Below are positions 1 through 5,382 of a DNA stretch of 5,708 nucleotides, one piece after another (the stretch's first letter is position 1; every line of letters begins with the position of its first letter). The translations under genes and the position numbers were made by a program. The notes beneath the pieces are model-generated. The model was not told where the DNA came from. It worked only from the letters and a program-made list of their open reading frames with translations, and did not search any database. The stretch comes from Acidimicrobiia bacterium. Its GTDB lineage: Bacteria > Actinomycetota > Acidimicrobiia > Acidimicrobiales > Hopanoidiivorantaceae. The stretch is from assembly GCA_020027305.1 (NCBI GenBank), contig JAHRAM010000138.1, positions 1-5,708 of the forward strand, in the 5' to 3' direction.

Positions 1-213
1 TAGGTCAATAGATGACTTGGCAATTTCGGTAGTCTTCAAAATATCATTTTTGAAAATTGAAATATCATTCATATTGAAATATTTGGTTGCCTTTTTCACC
101 TTGGAATTCTTAATGGTCTTAGGAGCAGCTTTTTTGGGTGCCCCATTTTTTGGGATAGAACTTTTACAAGTTTTTGTGGCGGGACGTGTTTTTACAGCAG
201 TTGGTTTTGGCAT
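1..213 (-). CDS. Partial Lys/Pro/Ala-rich basic protein, N-terminus only
   Basis: An open frame begins at the ATG read from 213 and stays open for 71 codons to the left edge, so only the N-terminus is present. Residues 1-44 hold 13 Lys and one Arg, with many Pro, Ala and Thr and no acidic residue before Asp50. This looks like a disordered nucleic-acid- or polyanion-binding tail. From about residue 45 (YFNMNDISIFKNDILKTTEI) the chain becomes amphipathic, as at the start of a helical domain. Such tails occur on phasin-like granule proteins and on histone H1/HU-like proteins. The phasin idea is slightly favoured by the helix start, but I do not recognise the family. There is no convincing Shine-Dalgarno before the ATG, where the sequence is almost pure A/T. 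The tRNA-Ala lies upstream on the same strand. The biased composition in this frame supports real coding better than the hydrophobic frame opposite. Confidence 0.5.
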   Translation of the reverse strand, partial: MPKPTAVKTRPATKTCKSSIPKNGAPKKAAPKTIKNSKVKKATKYFNMNDISIFKNDILKTTEIAKSSIDL

Positions 214-264
214 TTTTCAAATATGTTTTTTTAAATATAGGTGTTTGCTGTTTGGTCTAGCGTG

Positions 265-281
265 AATATGAACTTCATATT
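265..281. promoter_or_regulatory. Perfect 8+1+8 palindrome, possible operator
   Basis: AATATGAA (265-272) and TTCATATT (274-281) are exact reverse complements around a single C. The site lies 51 bases upstream of the minus-strand basic-protein start at 213 and downstream of the tRNA-Ala 3' end, where a repressor or activator site for that gene could sit. It could also form a short RNA hairpin, but no T-run follows on either strand, so a terminator is unlikely. The function is inferred from symmetry and position only. Confidence 0.35.
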
Positions 282-349
282 GTTATCTTACAGATGGGGT
301 GAGACAGAAAATAGCAATATAAAATAACTTCTCAGAAAACAAATTTTGA

Positions 350-426
350 TGGTGGAGCTAGCGGGACTCGAACCCGCGACCTCTTGTATGCCATACAAGT
401 GCTCTAGCCAACTGAGCTATAGCCCC
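350..426 (-). tRNA. tRNA-Ala (anticodon GGC)
   Basis: The minus strand folds into a full cloverleaf: acceptor GGGGCTA/TAGCTCC, D stem GCTC/GAGC with GG in the loop, anticodon stem CTTGT/ACAAG around the loop ATGGCAT (anticodon GGC, reads GCC and GCU), a five-base variable loop, and T stem GCGGG/CCCGC around TTCGAGT. The third acceptor pair is G3:U70, the main identity element for alanyl-tRNA synthetase, which confirms the alanine assignment independently of the anticodon. The discriminator is A73 and the CCA tail is encoded (350-352), so the gene is 74 nt plus CCA. It is transcribed away from leuS. All stems are perfect apart from the expected G-U pair, so the gene should be functional. Confidence 0.98.
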
Positions 427-434
427 TTATTGCT

Positions 435-440
435 ATTCTA
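435..440 (-). promoter_or_regulatory. Possible -10 box for tRNA-Ala
   Basis: Read on the minus strand, TAGAAT matches the TATAAT consensus at five of six positions. It ends eight bases before the first base of the tRNA, which would put the transcription start at or just before the mature 5' end. I see no good -35 hexamer 16-18 bases further upstream, so this remains a tentative call. Confidence 0.3.
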
Positions 441-478
441 ATTTGGATTGTGAAGTTTTGTTTTGTAAAAATTGTCTT

Positions 479-557
479 AGGCGGTAACCAAACTTTTCAA
501 AAGCAAATGGGGGAATAGGTAAAACTTAATAAAAATTGCTATTTGTCCGCCTTTTTT
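479..557 (+). promoter_or_regulatory. Attenuator-like dyad with T-run ahead of leuS
   Basis: AGGCGG (479-484) is exactly complementary to CCGCCT (547-552), and the second arm runs straight into six T (552-557), the arrangement of a Rho-independent terminator. The intervening segment is long (62 nt) but can pair further: CAAA (489-492) with TTTG (542-545), and AGCAA (502-506) with TTGCT (536-540). A competing local hairpin, CTTTTCAAAAG, lies at 493-503. Mutually exclusive pairings before an aminoacyl-tRNA synthetase suggest attenuation. However, no clear promoter upstream of 479 could be identified, and no canonical T-box or run of Leu codons is present. It may instead be an unrelated dyad. 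Confidence 0.3.
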
Positions 558-592
558 ATTTTTGGGAGCTTAAAATTTAATGTAGCCCTTAT

Positions 593-3118
593 ATGACATC
601 AGAAAGTTATACCGAGCAAACTCAATATGACTCAAGCGAGATAGAACCTCGCTGGCAAAAGCACTGGGCTGAGTGTGGAACTTATCAGGTGGAAAATTCT
701 GACCCCCGCCTACATTTGTATGTGCTTTCTATGTATCCATATCCCAGCGGGCCAGCTCATATGGGGCATGTTCGCAACTATACATTTGGCGATCTTTTAG
801 TGCGCTACAAAACAATGAAAGGGCACGCCGTTTTGTCGCCGATAGGTTTTGACAGCTTTGGTTTGCCAGCAGAAAATGCTGCTATCAAGACGGGAGAACA
901 TCCACGCAGTTTTACAGACGCCAGAATCGCTGAGCTAACATCTTCTATTTTGAAAATCGGTGCGATGTATGACATGCGCCGAGTCACAAAAAGCCACGAC
1001 CCTGAATATATGCGATGGACACAATGGATTTTCCTCAAACTCTATGAAGCTGGGCTTGCTTATCGTGGCAAGGCAGCTGTTAATTGGTGTTTGGGGTGTA
1101 ACACTGTGCTTGCCAACGAACAGGTTTTGGCTGACGGCACATGTGAGCGTTCAGGCGACCTAGTTGAAAAACGAGAGCTAGAACAATGGTTTTTCAAAAT
1201 CACTGATTATGCTGATGAGCTCTTGACATCTTTGCCAGAAATAGATTGGCCAGAGCGGGTAAAAACTATGCAGGTTAACTGGATTGGGCGTTCTGAGGGA
1301 GTTGATTTTGAGATGCAAGTGGTGGATAAAAAGGGACAACCAGTTGAAGGTGCGAAAAATATTACTGTTTATACTACCCGCCCAGACACAACCTTTGGAA
1401 TGACATTTGCAGTACTTTCACCTGAGCATCCCCAAGTTGTTGACCTAACCACAAGCAATCAAAAAATGCAAGTAGAAAACTTTTGTGAAAAAGTCAAGTC
1501 GCTTGCCGACACTGAAAGGCTGGCAACGGGAGGCAACCCCGAAGACAGGGGAGTATTTACTGGTTCATACTTATTGAACCCATTTAACAAAAAACCAGTG
1601 CCAATTTATTTGGCAGATTATGTGATTATGGGATATGGCTCAGGGGCAGTCATGGCTGTGCCAGGTGAAGACCAGAGAGACTGGGATTTTGCAACCGCAT
1701 TCAACCTTGACATAATCAGAACGGTTGAGCCTCCACCAGATTTTGAAGGCGAGGCGTATGCTGGGGATGGCAAAATGATAAATAGCGATTGGCTAAATGG
1801 GCTTGACACAAAAGAAACCAAACAAAAGGCAATCGAGTGGCTAGAGGCAGAAGGCATTGGGTCTGGCACTGTAAAATATCGCCTGCGCGACTGGTTGCTT
1901 TCAAGGCAAAGGTTTTGGGGTTGCCCAATCCCTATGGTTCATTGTGATGACTGTGGCACCCAACCAGTTGCTGAAAGCGACCTCCCAGTTCTTTTGCCAG
2001 ACGATGTTGATTTTTTGCCGACAGGGCAGTCTCCGCTCAATTCACACGACCAGTTTTTAAACACAACTTGCCCCAAATGTAAAGGCGCTGCCAAGAGAGA
2101 GACTGACACGATGGATACATTTGTAGATTCCTCCTGGTATTTTCTTCGCTTTATTAACCCAGAAAGTGATGAGGTGTTTGTGGAAAAAGACGATGCCAGC
2201 AATTGGATGCCCGTAGACCAATATATAGGCGGAATTGAACACGCTATCTTGCACTTGATGTATGCCAGATTTTTTACCAAAGCACTTTCAGATCTTGGGT
2301 ATTTACCAAAAGATTTACGTGAGCCGTTCAAAGCCCTTTTCACACAAGGCATGATTCGACACGGTGGGGCAAAGATGTCAAAGTCAAAGGGCAATGTTGT
2401 TGCCCCAGAAGAAATCATTGAAGCCTATGGGGCAGATGCACTCAGGTTGGCTCACTGTCAAGCAAAGCCTCCCGAAGAAGATGTTGATTGGGAAGATTTT
2501 GGACTAGATGGTTGTCGGAAGTTTCTTTCAAGGCTCTGGCGTTTAGCAGTTCCAGGTGGCGTTGAAGATCTGAAAGCACAAACTGGCAAGCAAACCGCCA
2601 GCCAAAAAGAAAAGTCAAGCGACCCGAACGCACATATTCAGCGACTGACAAACAAGTTAATCCAAAAAGTCGGCACTGATTTTGAACGTTGGGCTTTCAA
2701 CACAGCAGTTTCATCTTGTATGGAGTTTTTGAACGAGCTTTATTTGCTAATTCAATCAGAGACTGAAATTGACAGGGCAATATTAGATGACGCTATTTCA
2801 AAGTTGCTCTTGGTGCTTTCGCCTTTGGTTCCTCACATTACCGCTGAGTTGTGGCAGATTAGAGCACAGGGTACTCACATCCACGAAGAAAGCTGGCCAG
2901 AGGTAGACGAAAAATTCTTAACAGATGAAACAACAACCCTAATTGTTCAAGTCAATGGAAAAGTTAGAGCACAGCTAGAAGTAGCCACAGACATAAGCGA
3001 AGAGGATGCTGTTGCTATGGCGTTAAGCAATGAAAAAGTTAAAACACATTTGAACGGCAAAGAGCCGACCAGAACCATCGCTCGTCTCCCAAAATTGGTG
3101 AATTTTGTGGTTAGCTAG
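593..3118 (+). CDS. leuS: Leucyl-tRNA synthetase (LeuRS, EC 6.1.1.4)
   Basis: This cytoplasmic class Ia synthetase charges tRNA-Leu with leucine using ATP. At 841 residues it is full length for bacterial LeuRS (E. coli 860). The HIGH motif is HMGH at 56-59 and the second signature is KMSKS at 594-598. The CP1 editing domain lies between the halves of the Rossmann fold, with the threonine-rich TTRPDT at 261-266 and the conserved Asp363 in GEDQRD, which binds the amino group of mischarged amino acids; editing should be intact. Zinc-knuckle positions are C166/C169/C184 (with Ser at 187) and C451/C454 with C493/C496. TDTMDTFVDSSWYFLRF (504-520) is the usual catalytic-domain block. The anticodon-binding helices follow at about 680-770, and the C-terminal tRNA-binding domain carries VQVNGKVRAQ (785-794). 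The ATG at 593 is the first start after an in-frame stop at 578. It has no close Shine-Dalgarno (GGGAG lies 24 bases upstream), so a short or leaderless transcript is possible. It is probably monocistronic. Confidence 0.98.
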   Translation: MTSESYTEQTQYDSSEIEPRWQKHWAECGTYQVENSDPRLHLYVLSMYPYPSGPAHMGHVRNYTFGDLLVRYKTMKGHAVLSPIGFDSFGLPAENAAIKTGEHPRSFTDARIAELTSSILKIGAMYDMRRVTKSHDPEYMRWTQWIFLKLYEAGLAYRGKAAVNWCLGCNTVLANEQVLADGTCERSGDLVEKRELEQWFFKITDYADELLTSLPEIDWPERVKTMQVNWIGRSEGVDFEMQVVDKKGQPVEGAKNITVYTTRPDTTFGMTFAVLSPEHPQVVDLTTSNQKMQVENFCEKVKSLADTERLATGGNPEDRGVFTGSYLLNPFNKKPVPIYLADYVIMGYGSGAVMAVPGEDQRDWDFATAFNLDIIRTVEPPPDFEGEAYAGDGKMINSDWLNGLDTKETKQKAIEWLEAEGIGSGTVKYRLRDWLLSRQRFWGCPIPMVHCDDCGTQPVAESDLPVLLPDDVDFLPTGQSPLNSHDQFLNTTCPKCKGAAKRETDTMDTFVDSSWYFLRFINPESDEVFVEKDDASNWMPVDQYIGGIEHAILHLMYARFFTKALSDLGYLPKDLREPFKALFTQGMIRHGGAKMSKSKGNVVAPEEIIEAYGADALRLAHCQAKPPEEDVDWEDFGLDGCRKFLSRLWRLAVPGGVEDLKAQTGKQTASQKEKSSDPNAHIQRLTNKLIQKVGTDFERWAFNTAVSSCMEFLNELYLLIQSETEIDRAILDDAISKLLLVLSPLVPHITAELWQIRAQGTHIHEESWPEVDEKFLTDETTTLIVQVNGKVRAQLEVATDISEEDAVAMALSNEKVKTHLNGKEPTRTIARLPKLVNFVVS

Positions 3119-3226
3119 GCAAAGTTTTTCTATTTCTTGAGGATTTTGTGTTATTTTTGATTTGTCTTAACATCTTTTTTGTCATCAACAGAGTTGTAAG
3201 TGGCTAAAAAAGGAGTTATAAAATTG

Positions 3227-3256
3227 TTTACATGGGGGTGTATTCTTTTTAATAAT
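3227..3256 (+). promoter_or_regulatory. Possible promoter of the STAS-PIN cassette
   Basis: TTTACA (3227-3232) and AATAAT (3251-3256) each match the -35 and -10 consensus at five of six positions and are separated by 18 bases. The start of transcription would fall near 3263, just before the nested dyad at 3269-3301 and about 90 bases before the first gene. Chance matches are frequent in sequence this AT-rich. Another -10-like TATAAA at 3329-3334 lacks a -35 partner. Confidence 0.3.
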
Positions 3257-3268
3257 TGATTTCACAAA

Positions 3269-3301
3269 ATTTCCAAAAAATTGATAATCAATAGTGGAAA
3301 T
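3269..3301. promoter_or_regulatory. 33-nt nested inverted repeat, probable operator
   Basis: Two sets of arms share one centre. The outer arms are ATTTCCA (3269-3275) and TGGAAAT (3295-3301). The inner arms are ATTGAT (3280-3285) and ATCAAT (3287-3292) around one A. Twenty-six of 33 bases are in perfect symmetry, with short gaps of four and two bases between inner and outer arms. The element is 50 bases upstream of the STAS-like start and immediately downstream of the best promoter candidate. This suits an operator for a dimeric or tetrameric regulator, possibly autoregulation by the cassette itself. A leader hairpin is the alternative. No T-run follows, so it is not a typical terminator for leuS. 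Confidence 0.5.
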
Positions 3302-3351
3302 AATGCGAGCACTCAACATGAAAAGCAATATAAAATAAGAAAGGAATAACA

Positions 3352-3774
3352 ATGAACTTATTAAAAACCCTAAAACGAACAACTGCTAATAATGGCAGGT
3401 TCCCTACAGACAACAGCACTTTAGCCCCACTTGAAATATCTGTGGCTGAGCTAGTTGGTGATGGCTTGTTTGCTATGGACACACATGGTGAAGTAGCCTA
3501 CGATTTAATCTTTAAGGCCTTAAAACAAAACCGTTCAGTGAAAATCTCATATAAAAATGTAGAACATGTGACAGCAGGTTTCATAACTGAAGCTGTGGGA
3601 GAGCTATATAAAAAATTCAAAGCAAAGAAAATAGAGGAGTTGGTAGAACTCGTTGATGCCACAGAACTTGATGCTGACCTTTTTGAGATAAGAATTAATA
3701 TTCACAAAAGATATTTAAAAAATCCACGAAAATATCGTAGAGCTGCCGAAATTGCTTTGAATGGTGGGTGTTAG
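3352..3774 (+). CDS. STAS-like (DUF4325-type) small protein
   Basis: This 140-residue soluble protein has no signal peptide or membrane segment. The central part, about residues 45-115, resembles the STAS-like DUF4325 fold: an alternating helix-strand-helix region with strand VKISYKN (63-69) followed by the loop and helix HVTAGFITEAVGELYKKF (72-89). This corresponds to the 'strand, small-residue loop, F-x-x-E-A-x-G-x-L helix' pattern of that family. Residues 1-30 look unstructured, and the C-terminus (116-130) is very basic (HKRYLKNPRKYRR), suggesting nucleic-acid contact or a partner interface. The start is supported by AAGGA at 3341-3345, six bases before the ATG. The stop lies two bases before the ATG of the PIN gene, so the two are surely co-transcribed. 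STAS-like proteins usually act through protein-protein contacts, so a regulator or antitoxin of the PIN nuclease is the natural inference. The family assignment is from motif memory, not a search. G+C is visibly lower than in leuS. Confidence 0.75.
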   Translation: MNLLKTLKRTTANNGRFPTDNSTLAPLEISVAELVGDGLFAMDTHGEVAYDLIFKALKQNRSVKISYKNVEHVTAGFITEAVGELYKKFKAKKIEELVELVDATELDADLFEIRINIHKRYLKNPRKYRRAAEIALNGGC

Positions 3775-3776
3775 CC

Positions 3777-4340
3777 ATGGCATCTATCAAGCAAGCCTCA
3801 ACGTATCAGTTTGAGGCAGAAGAAACACTAATTTTGGATGCTAATGTTTTGCTATTTGTATCTGGTGTTACAAAGGATGCGAAAAAAGCACAGGTTTATG
3901 CACGCGTGCTTGAAAACATTAAAAGTGCCCAATGTCTGGTCATTGTAGAGGCTCTGATTGTATCGGAATTTGCAAACCGATATGCGAAGCTTAGAACAGG
4001 TGAAATGGGGGTATCCAATCGAGACTTTAAGAGATTTCGCAACAGCAAAGCTTTCAAGCTTATTGCGAGAGAAATTGCGAAAGAAGTAAAAGAAATTTTG
4101 CGAATTGCCAAAATTGTTCCAACAGAATTTAATGTCAAAAATGCAGTTGCAATTATTGATGACTACGCAGAAGGCGAGTCAGACTTCAACGACCTTGCGA
4201 TTATAGAGACTGGTAAGAAACATAGCGCAACTATTGTAACTGACGATGGGGATTTCAGAGATAAAGGTATTTCTGTCTTAACCCAAAATTACAATTTGTT
4301 GAACGATAATGTTTCAAATGCTAATCGTAAACGCAAATAA
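3777..4340 (+). CDS. PIN-domain putative ribonuclease
   Basis: This 187-residue protein carries the acidic metal-binding set of PIN (VapC-like) nucleases: Asp21 and Asn23 in LILDANVLLF, Glu64 in IVSEFANRY, Asp136 in SDFNDLAI (with Asn138/Asp139) and Asp156/Asp157 in IVTDDGDF. These would bind Mg/Mn and cleave single-stranded RNA. It is longer than typical VapC (about 130-140). The extra part is a basic helical insert, about residues 70-125, between the second and third acidic motifs, and the tail ends NANRKRK. I chose ATG 3777 because GGTGGG (3763-3768) lies eight bases upstream. A GTG at 3768 in the same frame would add three residues and overlap the previous gene by seven bases. The two-base gap to the STAS-like stop implies translational coupling. 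A toxin or an RNA-processing nuclease controlled by its neighbour is inferred; the target is unknown. The gene ends 34 bases from the convergent oxidoreductase. Confidence 0.88.
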   Translation: MASIKQASTYQFEAEETLILDANVLLFVSGVTKDAKKAQVYARVLENIKSAQCLVIVEALIVSEFANRYAKLRTGEMGVSNRDFKRFRNSKAFKLIAREIAKEVKEILRIAKIVPTEFNVKNAVAIIDDYAEGESDFNDLAIIETGKKHSATIVTDDGDFRDKGISVLTQNYNLLNDNVSNANRKRK

Positions 4341-4374
4341 ATTTTTAAATTAAATTCACTTGTGGGCTACCATT

Positions 4375-5382
4375 TTATTTACCAAGAATCTTGCGGACAT
4401 CTTTGATTCGGTCGGGGTCGTTTGTGAGGTTGCCAAAGTAAGCAACACGGTCAATCATGTCGCCGAATCTGTCTACTAATTGTTGAGCAGCCTCTTCGGC
4501 AGTTCCTATGGCAGCAAATTTTTCAAGGATTTCATCGGTTATGACATTGCTCATCTTCTCCCACTCACCCTGCTTTGAAAGTTTGTTTAGCTCAAGGTGT
4601 GCATCCTCCCATCCGTGATGGTCTAACACCACTTTGTATGCTGGGGTAGAGCCATAAAAGGACATCTGAGCACGAACTCCTTTAGCTGAGTTTTCAAGTT
4701 CTTCATCGGTGTCGCCAACCACAGTGAATGCTGGAAGGGCAATCTCAACTTCATCTCTAGTTCGCCCAGCTTTTTCTAACTCTGAAAGAAATGCGGGGAT
4801 GCTCACATCTCGCAAATATTCATCGGTCACAAAGCCGTGGCAGAGATACCCATCAGCCACTCTTGCTGCTAGTTTCACCATTGCCGGCCCAACTGCTGCT
4901 AAATAAATTGGCGGGCGTCCGTGCTTGAGTGGGGGAGGTGTAAAGGCTGGCGTCATAAGTGTGTGGCGATAAACATCGCCCTCAAATTTAAGTGGTTCAC
5001 CAGTTTCCCAAGCTGTCCAGATGGCACGTACTGCTTCAATGAACTCACGCATTTGTGCAACTGGTTTTGTCCAAGGCATTCCAAATCGCTTGGTGATGTG
5101 AGGTTTGATTTGAGTTCCCAACCCCAGAATGAAGCGCCCCTCTGAATAGTCTTGTAAGTCCCAGCCAATGTTTGCGATAATCATTGGATTTCTAGCAAAG
5201 GCAACTGCAATGTTTGTGCCAATTTGAATGTCGCTTGTTGCGTCAATTGCTTTTATGAGAGGAAAGAATGGGTCGTGTGAAAGCTCAGAAGTCCACACTC
5301 CGTCATATCCCGATTTCTCAAGTAGGGCTGCTTTTTCATCAGCGCCCCTGATTTCAATTCCAATGTTTCCATCTAGTTTCAT
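4375..5382 (-). CDS. LLM-class F420-dependent oxidoreductase
   Basis: At 335 residues this is a complete luciferase-like monooxygenase-fold (TIM barrel) protein. Such enzymes use coenzyme F420 or FMN for hydride transfer. Family marks include GYDGVWTSELSHDPFFPL (25-42), the strand and loop IGTNIAVAFARNPM (54-67) with the non-prolyl cis-peptide region of this superfamily, EGRFILGLGTQ (81-91), MREFIEAVRAIW (111-122), PPIYLAAVGPAMVKLAARVADGY (157-179, read in two parts), and IGTAEEAAQQLVDRF (292-306). The pattern fits the MSMEG_2256-like (TIGR03617) branch common in Actinomycetota. Substrate is unknown. The start is firm: GGAGG at 5390-5394 is seven bases before the ATG, and the ATG overlaps the TGA of the upstream phosphotransferase as ATGA. 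The two genes therefore form an operon. It converges on the PIN gene, and the 34 bases between them are AT-rich without a clear terminator hairpin. Confidence 0.93.
   Translation of the reverse strand: MKLDGNIGIEIRGADEKAALLEKSGYDGVWTSELSHDPFFPLIKAIDATSDIQIGTNIAVAFARNPMIIANIGWDLQDYSEGRFILGLGTQIKPHITKRFGMPWTKPVAQMREFIEAVRAIWTAWETGEPLKFEGDVYRHTLMTPAFTPPPLKHGRPPIYLAAVGPAMVKLAARVADGYLCHGFVTDEYLRDVSIPAFLSELEKAGRTRDEVEIALPAFTVVGDTDEELENSAKGVRAQMSFYGSTPAYKVVLDHHGWEDAHLELNKLSKQGEWEKMSNVITDEILEKFAAIGTAEEAAQQLVDRFGDMIDRVAYFGNLTNDPDRIKDVRKILGK

Larger units (their letters stand above)
3119..3351. other. AT-rich spacer between leuS and the STAS-PIN cassette
   Basis: This stretch of 233 bases has no supportable gene. 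It holds the promoter candidate and nested dyad listed separately. It also has an unused-looking Shine-Dalgarno (AAAGGAG, 3209-3215) and a 15-base word at 3324-3338 shared with 313-327. T-rich patches follow leuS (3126-3180), but I find no stem in front of them, so leuS termination is not explained by a classical hairpin. Confidence 0.6.

Noticed and set aside
17..265. 82-codon plus-strand frame with hydrophobic translation
   Set aside because: It is the antisense of the Lys-rich minus-strand frame, where AAA/AAG codons read as Phe/Leu. It lacks a ribosome-binding site and crosses the palindrome.
350..426. tRNA-Ala 3' end as an integration (att) site
   Set aside because: No second copy of the tRNA 3' end and no integrase occur in the window, so a mobile-island boundary cannot be supported.
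444..518. Leucine leader peptide ahead of leuS
   Set aside because: The two short frames starting at TTG 444 and GTG 450 hold at most three Leu codons, not clustered, with no ribosome-binding site.
427..592. T-box riboswitch for leuS
   Set aside because: AGGCGGTAACC only loosely resembles the AGGGTGGTACCGCG core. It lacks the TGG needed for NCCA pairing, and I find no specifier loop with a Leu codon.
1939..2418. 159-codon minus-strand frame inside leuS
   Set aside because: It lies wholly opposite conserved LeuRS catalytic sequence, has no recognisable motifs, and is a shadow of leuS codon use.
3185..3482. Minus-strand frames of about 65 codons around the STAS-like start
   Set aside because: They overlap the cassette's control region and coding start, have low-complexity hydrophobic translations and no initiation signals.
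4341..4374. Bidirectional terminator between the PIN gene and the oxidoreductase
   Set aside because: The 34 bases are AT-rich with short TTTAAATTAAA self-complementarity only. There is no GC stem, so it cannot be called.
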